Assembly (NCBI RefSeq): GCF_900496995.4
Contig: NC_044012.1
Coordinates: 23,040,759-23,104,758 of the forward strand
Length of the DNA stretch: 64,000 bases
DNA from: Aquila chrysaetos chrysaetos
Taxonomy: Eukaryota; Chordata; Aves; Accipitriformes; Accipitridae
Direction of reading: 5' to 3'
Part shown: positions 33,960-46,700 of the stretch, one piece after another
How the letters are laid out: each line of letters starts with the position of its first letter
How positions within the stretch are numbered: the first letter of the stretch is position 1
Notes under the pieces: generated by a model
The model's input: the letters and a program-made list of their open reading frames with translations, nothing else
What the model was told of the DNA's origin: nothing
Databases searched by the model: none
Made by a program: the position numbers and the translations under genes

Positions 33960-36900
33960 CAGGTGGTGTAACCCCACAGCTGAAGGCTGTGCTTCCCCAG
34001 CTGTTTTCTGCCAGCCCCAGTGCTGTCCCCTGTCTACATGCAGAAATGTATCTGGAAAGTCACCACTCCTGCCTGGCAGTGTCACCAAGGAGGCAGGCCA
34101 TGCCAGAAGCTGCTCTGTGAAGCAGGGTGCAGCTCCATGAACTGCAGTTTGCTCTGCAGAGGTCAGCCTGCTACTGTTGTGTGCTGGCATCCCATGTCAC
34201 GATCCAAAGCTGCAAGATCCAAGTGGTGACTCTGTAAGTAATCCTCTGCATGTTCAACACACCCGTGCAGTTTCTGCTGCTCTGCTCCTGGTGCGAGCCA
34301 TGGTGCACGGTGCCACTTGGCTTTCCACCTGCGGTTTCGTACAGGCGGTTGCTGCACAGAGCTGGTCTGCACTGCGCTCCCTTGTGTTCCTCAAGTAGGG
34401 AGATGATAAAAGCAAAATTCTTGTAGATGATTTTACTGCTTACAGTGAACCTAAAGCACCCCAGGAATGAGGTCAGCCACAGCAAAGGACTTCAGGTGCA
34501 AAGGACCGTGACTTTGTAAAACAACTCAGAAGCTGGGAAAGAATGACACCTGTCACACCAGTTTCGGAAGGATGGATATGGATATCGAACTTTGCGTGTT
34601 TTTCATCAGTGTGCTCTTCAGTGTTTTTCCAGGGGGTCAGTCTGACACACTAGTCTAGTGCAGTTTCCTTTTATATAGCTAGTCTGTAATTCCCAAGGTA
34701 AGATATGATGCTTATTTAATTTCTAAGAAAAATTAATAATTTTATTTTTTCCCCCTAATTCTTAGCATCTCTGTCTTGAACTTGAAAACCTTGAGCCTTT
34801 AAATTGATTAATTTGACTTAGACTTGAGACTTCAAATTGATTAATTACATTTCCAGATGTCTGTGAAGACGGGATGGCTCAAGGCTGCTGCTTTGCAGTC
34901 TCAAACAGGATAGAGAGAGGCTGAGCATGGTCAGCACGTCCAGTTGGGGTAAGTCAAAGCTCAGCGCAAACATCATCTCACTGCTGGCTCTTCCGATGCT
35001 CCCGGGGCGGGACAGTCTGTGCAGGCTCTAATTGCACTGGTGCAGCCAGCTTGGTGGTCACACAGGATGCCTGCCACCCTCTAGTTTCTCCCCATCCTAA
35101 GCCTGTCCTAAATCCCACTGCCAAGTATGAATCCTTGTCTCTGGATTAAGCTGTGTGCACAGCAGAGTTTCCTAAAACTACAGCCAAATGGTGCAGTTAA
35201 TAAGGACTCCTGGAAATCCAACCCAGCTCTTGGCAGCAACGCTTGCAAGTTAAACAGGTTTTGCACAAAACTGAAGGAAATTATGACCAATTTAGTTAAA
35301 ATCTCTTTGGCAGGCAATACCAATACAAAGGTCAGTCATTTTTCAAGGTGTTTTTGTTTTTTTCTTTTTTAAAAAGTAATTCCATTAATACAACAAAGGG
35401 GATTTTTTTGCAATATTCAAAAGGAAACAGCTTTGTTGTTTGAACAAACATAATGCAAAACTTGTACTTTAAAAAATATATTTTCTGTCATTATGGGACT
35501 GTTCAAGTGTGTCCTTGAGGCTTTGCACGCCAGAGTTTGAAAATTTTGATCTGAAGTAGTAATGAAGTTTCCAACTCCTTTTCCCTCTGTTGCTAAACCA
35601 TGGTGAGAACCCTCTTTTCCTAAGGAGAGAACGGAGAGAATTTCCCAGGAAGAAGCCACTGGTTCTTCTTTCCTTCCATTGTATTGCTTCCTCCTGCAGC
35701 CATGCTAGGAGGACACACATCTGCAACCAGCTTCCTCAGCTGCCAGGTTCCTGACCTGAACAGCTTCCAGCTGAAGGCAGGAGATGATGGGGCTTTGATG
35801 GTTGGGAATTTTGTGAGAGGGAGAGGTAAGACTCCCCATCTGGTCTTTCTCTTCTGTTGAGACGTGTTCAGCATCTAGTTGCAGTGAAGTCAGGGTTAAC
35901 TAAATTCAAGACTTTTAGGGACACCTTGTTAGAGTCCTAACAATGTAACTGGAAGGGCGAAAGAAAGAGACACCTGGCCCTGTAAACAGCCATTAACTCA
36001 TAGGGATCTAAAGTCCTCGGGGTGAAGCAAAATGAATGATTCCTGCTCTCTGTAGCCCACTGCTTTCTCTTACATCCCCATTAGGGGCTTTTTTGAAAAG
36101 CTTTGCAAATTTGATGTTCATCTACCAAACACTTTCTTGGTGTTTAAGTTCCCTGTCCTCTTTAGATATACTGAATTTTGCCATAGTTCCTTTCAGAATA
36201 CTCCTGCAGTTAGGACATTTGGTTTATAGCTAGATGATGTGTCTCCCTGTTCACTAAAATACAGTTCCTTTCCTGGTATTTTGTGATTTGTGTTGGAAGT
36301 GCCCGGCACCAAATTCAGTATTCAAAGCAGAAATCTCAGGGGCATCCTACCTCTGGGTGGTACTTCCTCTGTCGCGCAGGCTGTGATGCCTTTCCAGTTT
36401 ACAAATGCAGTCAGTTTTTGCAAATGCTCGCAAAAATTGTGGGGTTTTTTAGGAAGACAATTTCTGATTTCAGCTTTCTCCTTTCTACTTTTCAAACTAT
36501 GTTGTGAGAAGAACGGGTTTTGCTTCTTGGGTTTGCTCCGCTTACTTGGCAATTGAGGCACAACCATAACAGAGCTGTTTTCTTACGGGGTTTTTGTTTC
36601 AAGAACCCTTATTCCCCTCCCTGGAGAGGGCTATATGCTGGATAGAGAGCACACCAATGAATAGGAAAGATTAATTGATGCCAGTGGTTGGCAAGGCAGT
36701 TACCAAAATGCATGCGGTGTCTTCTTTGAAGCAAGGAACGGATTTCAGTGTTTCTGTGCTTGGATTACTTCTCCAGCTCAGAGTTTGGTTAAACCTACTC
36801 ATGGAGCAGCACTCGAATTTCTTTTGAAGTGACTTCATAGTGGACAACAGCAGGTACACCAAGATAAAAGTCTTGGGGACAGACACGATAGCAAACCCAG

Positions 36901-37436
36901 CGTGGGCCGAACTCGCCTCTCATGTGCACACTCACTGTGCTGATGGCACTTTCTTTACTTTGCAAATGTGTCTTTGAAACCTTGCCTTTGAGCCAAAGAA
37001 CCGTAAGGCCCAAGGGCTAAAGCAGCCATGTCACAGCCTGGAGTTTGATGACGGCTTCTCAGGTTCTAGCAATGGCTGCTGGAGTGTAGTTGTTTCGTTA
37101 CCAAGCAGAGAGCCCAACACCGTGCGGTGCCCCAGTGCTGTGGGGGTGTCAAGCCTCTGTCTGGGGATCAGGCAACCTCCTGCTGCAAGTCTCGCTGAGC
37201 TGAAATGATTCTGTGGAGGCTGCAAAATTGTATTGGAGTGCTTTGCTGCTTAAGTTGAAAGTGCTTCTGATAGTTCTAGCTAGCCTATCCTCTCAACTGT
37301 TAGTTGTATACAGGTTGTATGTTGTATACAGGTTGTATGTTGATACAGGTGTATCTCTGTATGCATGGGAGGAAGTATTTAGTGTAGTAACTCTGACTGA
37401 CAGCTTGGTATCAAAACCTGCAGATAAAACAGTTCA
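33960..37436. other. Intergenic region between CENPT and TSNAXIP1
   Basis: Convergent intergenic space without recognised coding exons or RNA genes. It contains a small 18-base tandem duplication of a GTTGTATACAG-type unit at about 37304-37345. Confidence 0.5.
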
Positions 37437-37442
37437 TTTATT
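37437..37442 (-). terminator. TSNAXIP1 candidate polyadenylation signal
   Basis: Minus-strand AATAAA only about 20 bases beyond the TSNAXIP1 stop codon, followed by a T-rich stretch. No other AATAAA was seen for more than 2 kb downstream. Confidence 0.5.
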
Positions 37443-37461
37443 CTTAATACTGGAAGTCTGC

Positions 37462-37720
37462 TTACTCTCCTTCAAAGCCTGCCGTGCTTCCCTCCCTGGG
37501 TGAGGGCCCGACTCGTCTCACATCTCCAGCAAGCAGTCTCTCAAGTGCGGTTTCCACAGGCACAACTTCCTGGCCTGGCTGTTCTCTTTGGACCTGGTAA
37601 GCCAGGCCAATGTAGGTATCTAGCGTCTGATCATCAATATCAGGATCGATTGTGCAGAAGGCGCCCTTCAGGTCATCTGCCTTCACCTCTCTGTTCAAAA
37701 ACAACTCGGTCACTGCTATG
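37462..37720 (-). CDS. TSNAXIP1: TSNAXIP1 last exon
   Basis: Encodes AVTELFLNREVKADDLKGAF CTIDPDIDDQTLDTYIGLAY and ETALERLLAGDVRRVGP, then TAA at 37464-37462. Human ends ALERLQVIDIRRVGPREPE. Acceptor TACTACAG. Confidence 0.96.
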
Positions 37721-40700
37721 CTGTAGTATGTGAAAAGAATATTTACTTATTTGTGCCACAATGAGAATCCATGTTGCTTGAAATACAGAGCAGAGATGTC
37801 TTTTGATATTGTTATCTCTGCCTCTACTAGTATCCCTTTGTTTTTTAAATACACATGTAATAAAGGCTGGTAAGTACTAAATTTCAAACTGAACAGAAGT
37901 GAGGAAATGTTAGACTTGTGATAACCTGGGAAGACCTTAAATTCACTCTGTTGTGCACTGTGATATCCTTTGTTACAGAACTACATTTTCCTTTGCTAAT
38001 TCAGTGCCCATGTTGGACAGTACTTAACTTCATGGGCATATACCCACCTTCGGTGTTCTCAGTGCTCAGTGCATAGCACCAGGCTTTTTCTCTATGCAGT
38101 GACCGCCTCTTGTTTTGAGGTGGAATTATTTCTCAGGTTTGCACCTTTAAATCTGCAGTTGTCAGTCCTGTTTGCTCTTCCCACTCCTCAGAACCAATCT
38201 CTGAGGATGAACAGAATTTTACTGCTATATTTGGAGAGCTGAGGAACATTGAGACATGAGACTTCAGGTACTGAAGGGGATTATTGGTACAACCAATCTT
38301 CTCTATTCACTGTCTGCCATATCCAGGTCCTTTGTGTCAGGAACTGACACTGTTCAGTGTTTCGCAGAGCAGGGCTCAGCCAGGTTTTGCTATTTACTGC
38401 AATATTCACAGCAGGGGCCCTCTGTAGTGCAGGGGGACACTGCGCTGGCCACACACTCCTGTGTCCACAGCGGGTTCCCTTTGCACACGCTGTCCTGATC
38501 TACTGTCCCCATCAGCCCCTTCCCTCCAGACTTACATTACATCTCCCAGCTTGCTCTTCAGCTGTTTCAGATATTCCTGCTTCTCCCTGACATACTGGCT
38601 CCTCAGCTTTGCGACAAAAGGTTCAGTGTTCCCTTCCTCATCCTGAAAGAAATTACAGGTGTGTTAGCACTGAATATGTGTTCCAGTCTGGATAGGAGCT
38701 GCCCTCTGGTATGTATTAAAATAACTCAGCTCTCCTAGAAATGGAATTTCCATGTGAAAAGTGGAAATAAAGAGCAAGAATGTGGAAAAACTCCTATCCA
38801 GAAAAGGCACAAGCTTGCATTGCCATTGTTTGCAGATGGCCTTCAGGTGTTAGAGCTTGTGGCAGGCACTGCAACTTTGTTAGTCTGATAAAACTAACTT
38901 AATCCCTAAATTAGGCTTAATCTGAATCAAAAGGAAAACTTAAGTAACATCAGCTTACTTCTTTGAATAAGGATATGTAGTCAATGAGGTCTTCAGTGCT
39001 GTCCAGCTTGTACCTGCTTGCATCAACTAGTTCTTGGATTGACTCTTTCCTTTTCAGGGGAAAAGCTTCCCTCAGAGCCAGGCTGTATGGAGAGAGGCAA
39101 TACGGGCAGAAGTGTGCATGCTGTTACAGTATGAGCACTTAACGACTGCCAGCATGGCTGGCTGTCTTTTTAGGCTACCAGTGTGTGCACGTATTCCATG
39201 GGCCAGATCTTCAAAAATTCATTGCTTTCATTTTTTGAGAAGCACGTGCACCTTCAGACACCAAAAGAAGGGCAAAGCTTTCAGCAGAGCTTAGGACTCA
39301 GGTGAATGTTGGATGCTGAGCCATGTGGGAAACTCTGAATGCAACAGTGAGCATGGGTTAGCTGGTAGCCCAGACCAAATTGGTTAGCATGTCTGTACCA
39401 GAACCATGTTCCCAGCTAAGTGCTGGAAATGGCTGCTGCTTCTCTTCTCTGCTATGGCCCAAAGCAATGCTGTATTTAGGGTTTCAGTTAAGAAGGCACA
39501 GCTGATTGATGAACTGGGAGAAGATTAACAAACCTTGCACCTGTAGCAAAATTCACAGAAGTGCTTTGTGACCTATCATAGGAGCTTGTGGGAGCACTGT
39601 GTAGGGTCCCGTGTCCCCTCAGGGAGCATGGCAGGGTGCAGGGGCTGCCAGCCTGTCCCACTGCGTGTGTGAAGCACCCCATGTCTGCTCTCAGGCCTCT
39701 TCAGTTGCACTACTCAAAACTTGCAGTATTCACATTATTCTAAACCTAATGCAGACATTAACGAGTATATACTTGCTAGAGCTGTCCGCATAGGAAATTA
39801 AAAGAGAGAAAAACGTCCTCCCCTGGCTGCACTGGCAGATAAGCAAAGCAGACAGACTCAGCATATCACAACATCTCATGTGAGCCAGACATGGGCAGAG
39901 CTCGGTGGGCAACAGTCAGCCTCTTGCCTGAACTGCTTGCTGCTCAGGGATCCGCTGTTTGAGCTGTCACAGGCAGCCAGCTCCTTTTGCAGGTTGGAAA
40001 TCAGCTGATTCTGGCCGTGGTACTGCTGTTCGCCCACCTGTGAAACAGGGAAGGTTCACAGGTCAGTAACAGTCCCATCTGTCCCTTGGACTACCTTCAA
40101 GAGGGAAGCAAAACTGCAAAAGGATTGTGCTTGCTCTAAAGCAACTTTTACCTGAGCAGCTTTTAGCAATTTATAAATAATTAAGCAAGCAACACAGTGG
40201 CTTCTTGTTGAACAACTTCCTTAAACTGTTAAACCCTCAGTTGCAGACGCACACCCTGGATCCCCCAAAATGGCGACCACCTCCCTGCCCAGATGGTGGC
40301 ACTTAGTCCCAGCCACTTTTCCACTTCCAAGCAAGACATAAGTAGGGCAAGTATAAGAGGACTTGGGGGGGGGGGGTGTGGGGGGGGTGTGGGGGGGGGT
40401 TGTTGTAGGAGATGGAAAGATGTGGCTATGTAGCTAGAGCTCTCCAGCTCCGACACAGTGCTGGGGAGCGGGGAGCAAAGCTGCCAGGGCCTGCACCGTC
40501 CTGCAGTTCAGAGATTGTGTCCTGATCTTCACAAACACTGCACAGGGGCAGACCATGAGCTGTTTCAGGAAAGACCTACTGAGGCAAAAAGGCCTGTAAG
40601 TCTTGCAAACAGAAGCCTCTCATCAGAGAGAACAGATACAATGTGACTAATGTGTTTGAAAGAAATGGGGTCTTCTAGAAGCTCTGCTGGGAGCAGTAAG

Positions 40701-43700
40701 AGCCTGCCATGTCTTGCATGGACAGGATTCCCTTCTTTAGTGCGTGTCAGTGTTTACTTTTATTCTCCTGAGAAGGTGCAGCTTCCCAGGGCGAGGAATG
40801 GGAGATGAAGCTGCTTTGCAGAGGAATACTTCCCTTGCCTGTGGCCTGTCACACAGGGATGTCTGGGCAGAGGGTGGCATTGGGTTGCAGGTTGCCTACC
40901 TTCCCGGTGAGTATGTTGTAGAATGAGCTCAGGACAGGGTTTGATCGACAGAGTCGCATGTTCTCGTAGAGGGTGTAAGACCATTCCATGGCAGCGGCAT
41001 CTCCATACTTCTTCTGGAGGTAGCTGAGAAAGAACTCGGGAAGACTGGATCGCTTCCCTGTCTGAGGGATAACAAGTGAGTATCTCCCATAAGCAGCAGA
41101 ACTAAATCAGATCTGCCCATTTGATTCTAGGTGTTTGTGTACAGATGTCTGTCTTTTGGGCATCTCACACGGTGCTAACACAGTGCTAGGGCTGGCTGGA
41201 GTCTTCCCCGTTATTAGGTCATTCAAAATGTTTCTCCCAGGTTTGTTCTCTAAATGTGGGTAAGTTCACAGACTTGCTACCTGTGAGGCAATCTGTCAGA
41301 TTTAGATGAGCTTGGCTCACGGATTGAGAAATGGAAGCAGTTATTGGAGAAAAGTAGAGCCAGGCAGTGATTGCAGCGACCCTATTTCCCTGGGAAACCA
41401 AGCTGAAAGTAAAAGACAGCTGGCATAGAAAACAGTAAGCTGTTTAGGGCCAGTCTCAAAGATGTTTCTAGGCTTCTAGCTCAAAAGAAGAAACCTGTAA
41501 AGTGACTCTGTCTCTCCCAAGGCAGCTCTCATATGACTGAGGCACAGTAACAGGGCTTGTCCAGTATCTGGGGAGATGGTGTCATACTTGTCCCTATCAT
41601 GGGAAGAACTAAACAGCCACTTTTATTCTCTTTTTGAGTCTTGTATTGCCCCAGACAGGCAACTCATACCTGCCTCGGCAAAGGACACATACCTCACCCC
41701 TTGGCCTCCAGTTGTCACTCCGAAACCACCCTTCTTTGCCCACAAAGAAGGGGAAATTCTTTGGGTTTTGTGTAACAAAACCAAACTACTTTTATATTGA
41801 TAAATGAATTAACGTATATTATATTTTTTGCCTCTGCTCCTCATTTTTCCTGCAGTGCCACTTGTTCCTGTCTTGCATGGGCACAAACACTATGGAGCTT
41901 AATAATGGATTGGCATGGGTTAAAATCAACCCCAGCAAAAAACCCTGGCCATGTTTTGGCCGCACAGATGTCGCCAAAGTTTCCACCACCTAAGAACAGA
42001 CGTTGCGTACTCATGATGGCATGGCGGTCTACAGAGACCATCACACCCCAGAATAGCAGCAGTCAATGTAGCTGAGGTCTCGGACTCATGAGTGTGGCTG
42101 ATTTAGCTCAGGGTGACTGCAGTGGTTCCTCCCTTGGGCACCCTGCCTTGTGGAGGAGTTTTCACTGACAGCTCAGCTGCTCTTGCAACAGCTGCTGGAC
42201 CACTGCAGTTTATGGCCCTGGACATCAAAGCAACCAGTGCTGACTTCTGGTTTCCTGAATGTCTCTGAATTCGCAGCATCCTGGGAGCAGGAGCTGCAGA
42301 AGAAGCCTCTTAGGCCTGGGATGGAGCTATTCCAGTTATCCACATGACACTGTCCTAATTCATGAGTCAGATCCCTGGGGAGCCCTGCCAGGCACAGGGT
42401 TACTGCCAGCTGAGGCGGTTTGTTCTTACAATGTTTTATGCAGCTCGATACAGATGAAGCACTAGGCAGGACATGGGTGAGACCCTGGCTTCCCAAACTG
42501 GACTGACTGTCATAGCAAAAGCTGTTTGTGGAGAAGGAAAATGGGACAAACCTGCTGTTCTAGTGCAATTTTCTCCTTCCAGACATCCTTTAGAATGCTC
42601 ACCACATCCTTCTTAGTCAGCTTTTTGTTCTTGACTTCACCTTCATGCCTCAGGTACACAGGAACTTTGTCACCTTTGCCCTAAGTAATGGAAAAGAAAC
42701 AGATCTAGGTAAGGCCTTCGCCTCACTGGCAGTGATGCAGCACCAAAGCCATGTTGTCAGCATCTAAAGCCATTTTAATGAGTCATTTGTGCGAGTCTCA
42801 TTCCCAGTACTGTAAAACACATCTGTCAGCACCTCTGCAGTGTGCCTCAACTGCTCCAGCGTGGACCTGCTTAAGTTGGGGCCCATGTTAGCCACATTGC
42901 CTGTTCCCTACAGTTACACTACTTAAAACTTAGTTCACGAGTGATGTTGGTTGATGCCCTCCCTGCTGTGTCCAGGCAGCTGTGAGCATACCTGATGACT
43001 AGTGTAATATATTTGCAGTCAATAAGTTGTTTGTTACAGCAGAGCGATGTTAAAGCCCTTTGTGTTGTACTAGAAACTCTGTGGTCACCTTGGGGCTTTC
43101 AGCTGGAACTATAGCTGCAGTGGAGGGTGTGGGACCTTCTCTCAGCAGCAGTGAGCTGACAAACCTGTCCTTAGACAAAACGGGACTGTGTTGAGAGGTT
43201 CTGCCCAGCAAGAATAGAAGAGGAAAGATCTTCCTTGGAAATGGCTTCCAGGAATAGCAGGGCAAACAGTTCAAGCTTTTGGAAAGGCTGAGGAAAAGAT
43301 GTTGAAGGACCAAAGAAATGTTACTTTGTCCCTGAGAAAACCTTTGGATGCAGTTATGCTTGTTATGATGTGAAGAATCCTTGTAACATTTCCTTGTCCC
43401 TGTATCATTTCCTGATTCTCCCACGTGCTGGGGTGCAGTGCAATGGGGCAGTGTGAGTTGAATTAACTTCCTGATGCCACAAAAAGGAGTCATTCCCTAC
43501 TATGTAGTCTTGCTACTTACTCTTAGTCATTCTAGTGCTTTGTCTGAGTTCATCTCATCAGCAGAGAACTAATCTGGGGAAAAAAGTACTACTCTGCTGG
43601 ATACTTCCCTGTTGCAGCCAGTAGCAGGGGGTAGGGACAGGGGAGAAGGACAATGCTTTTCAGCAGCAGGAAGCTGTTAATTTGTCTCAGCCCTATAGTG

Positions 43701-46700
43701 CAGCATTAGTAAGGGGCTCTAGCCCGCGAGTAATACCTGCATGTCTGATGATTCATGTGGCATCTTTGTAAAGTGTAGCTACTTCAGCATGCTTACTCTC
43801 AGTTTCAGCTTTTCTATTGCACCTGAATTTTCTTAGCTTTAAACTTTTTGGTGGTTACACTGATGGGAAGGTGAATATTGAAGACACCAGCCACAAAACC
43901 AATTCTCCCACCTTCCTAATGGATATTTATTACCAATTAATCTCAGTAGAAACAAGCAGAGACGAAAGCTTGCACATACCCATCCAGGGAAGACATTTAT
44001 CTCTTTTAGCACTCCTGTTCCTATTTCTTCCAGAAGCACATCCACTAGCTGACCGCTGCTCTTCCCCTCAGCCAGACAGCCCCACCGGTCAGCTCCACCA
44101 GGAATCACCTCTGCAAAAGCAAAAAGATGCTGAGCTCCTAGAAGAGGAGAATGTGCCCACACATACTGGTTTTGTGTGAATCCCACTAGGAGCCTTACAA
44201 TTGATACAGATCTCTAGACGTCTAGTTTGTCTCCTAAGATGTCTAAGGCAAAATGGAATATATCCTGCAAGCTCCTCTCAGGCCACTCCTAAAAGCCTAG
44301 GAGAAAACAGGGCATTGCAGGTAAGAAATGCACCGTAGCAAAGTGTTTAAAGATGAGCTGCCTTAAGCAAACCACTACTGAATACATTTGGCACCTGAAC
44401 ACTTTGGCCAGTTTGGCCGGGGTGTGTAGTTGCGCTGAACTCGCTGGAGTTCAGTGCAGAAGTTGTCTCGCTCTTCTGCAGTCTCTCTGTGGATTTCCAG
44501 CAGTGTTTCATATTCCTTATGGAGCTGATCAAAATCCTTCTGCAGAGTCTTCATCTAAAGGATATAGAAAGGAGGATTGTAACAAAATAACCAGAGTAAC
44601 AGAAATTTTCTGTTGTTGTCAGACAGCTCAGGTGGGCAGTGTAGTCCACAGGCTTACTGGAGAGGTGTCCCTGGTTAATTGCTTCTAGATCAGAAGAAAA
44701 AGAAATAATTTATTAAATTTTATTGTTACCATTTACAAAAACTTCTGACAAAACATGTCAATGACCCTTTTATACCTGTTTTTGTGTTTAAAAATAGATC
44801 TTAATCTGCTAGGAGAGAGCAGGAGAAACATAGGCTTCTGTTCTAGAAATTTTTACATGCATTCCCTTCAGATCCTTTACTTTATTTAGAAAGTGTTTCT
44901 TTTTTATATGATTTATCTTTGTTCTACTAGTACAAAGGTACATTGTGATTCAGAGCTCTAGTCTGGGTTTTGAGGGCTATGTCTGTATTTATTATGCCAT
45001 GATATAGGGACATGAACAGTGGATCAAGCTGTGCTGATGGTCAGGGCTGGAATGGAGCTGCCAATGGAGCTGCTAACGGAGCTGCCAATGGCCCAAATGT
45101 AGCTTGAACAGCCCAGGATTGCTCTTCTGAAGCACAAAAGCAGGTAGTGCTTTTTTGCCTTGATGGAGGTTTTCATCCATCCCTCTTGACAGCTGTGCAC
45201 TAACTATGTGGTGGGATTCAACGCGTTTTCTTTTTCATCCTCCTCCTAGAGATCAAGTTACTGCCCCTGTGCCACTGCGGGGTTGGAAGCAGACCCCATC
45301 GTAGCCACTGGTCTGTGTTGTCCCTTTGCTGTCCTGCATGTGACATGGCATTGCTCCTGTGCATCTCCAGTGCAAGCTAAGCAGTCAAACATTTATTCTG
45401 AAAAGGCAGCAAACGGATGCAACATGAGGAACCTAGTCCAGTTCTTTCACAGCTGGAAAATGCCTTGGTCAGCCTCATAGCTGGGTTGATGACCTTGCAG
45501 TTCCAGTAGGCTAAAGAAGCCATTTAATACTACTGGAAAAGGCAAAAACCCAGCTAGATGGATAAGCATTTGTAGGCCAGCAGTAGTCTCAGTCAGCTGT
45601 GGTTTGGACAAAACTGTGCAATGTATGTGAGGTGAACCTAGTTCATTTATTTATATATATGATGACTTCAGACAGTAGTTCCCAAGCTGTAATCTGTGGG
45701 CTCTTGGTGGTCTGTGGGCCATTATTGCTTTTATGGTGTTAACTCATTTAAACCTAATGTTAAGGGTTTGTGATGGTATACTGTTCAGGCAGTCTGTGAT
45801 TCCAATAGATAGGGAGCTTTGGGGATTAGAAGACTGGCTTTTCATGTATTTCATGTACAAAGAACAAAGAAATGCCCTTATGTGAGCTCTAGGTTTACTG
45901 AGTCCCTATCCCAACCCGAATACTGAAGCATCATGTTATGTTTGTATTTATGTGGTATAGCTTGAAAATTAGGAGCTTATGCTCACCTCCTGAAGTAAAT
46001 CAGAGTATTTTTTCTCCAGTGATTCAAAATCTCTCCTGGGCACAACATCTTCATAGTCTGCTATCATGGTGTTCAGCTTCACCTGGGCTTTTGTGAGGTC
46101 CTGCCGAGCTACCTTTAATGCCAAAGTTAACTTCACCACATCTTCACCCTTGATGTCTTTAAACAACAGCCATTGATGAAAGCTCATGACAGCAAAATTG
46201 TAGTTGTAGTTTTCCAAATTGTCTATTGAGTGCTTAGACCGCATAACCCTACAAAGTGTCAGCAAAAGCTGAATGGGCATAGACTGTAAAGAACTGCACG
46301 TCTAGGAGTATATTGCAGTGTTCACGTTCCCACCCCTGTCTTGCCTCCTCTCCCGTGCACGCATACATATTCAAAGGCTCAGGCTTGGTTTCAATTAATA
46401 GAAAGGATCACAGATGGGGGGAGGCTTATGCAGATGCAATGGCTACAGCCAGCAAGTGAGAAGCAGTAGCACTGTGGGTGCCTGTAACCCAGCTGTGGAT
46501 CAACAGAGATCATGTACTGAAAAAGTCCCTACCACCATGAGTAACCTCTGTGCCAGGTATTTGCGACACCTGAATTTCAGCAGTTTTGTCCATCCTTGTG
46601 GACAGGCACAACGCTGCCAGCTGCCAGTTGGCACTGGAGTCAGAAACATAAGGAACCTTTGCATTGGGCAGCTCCTGCCTTCAATTTACCTGTTGTGCTA

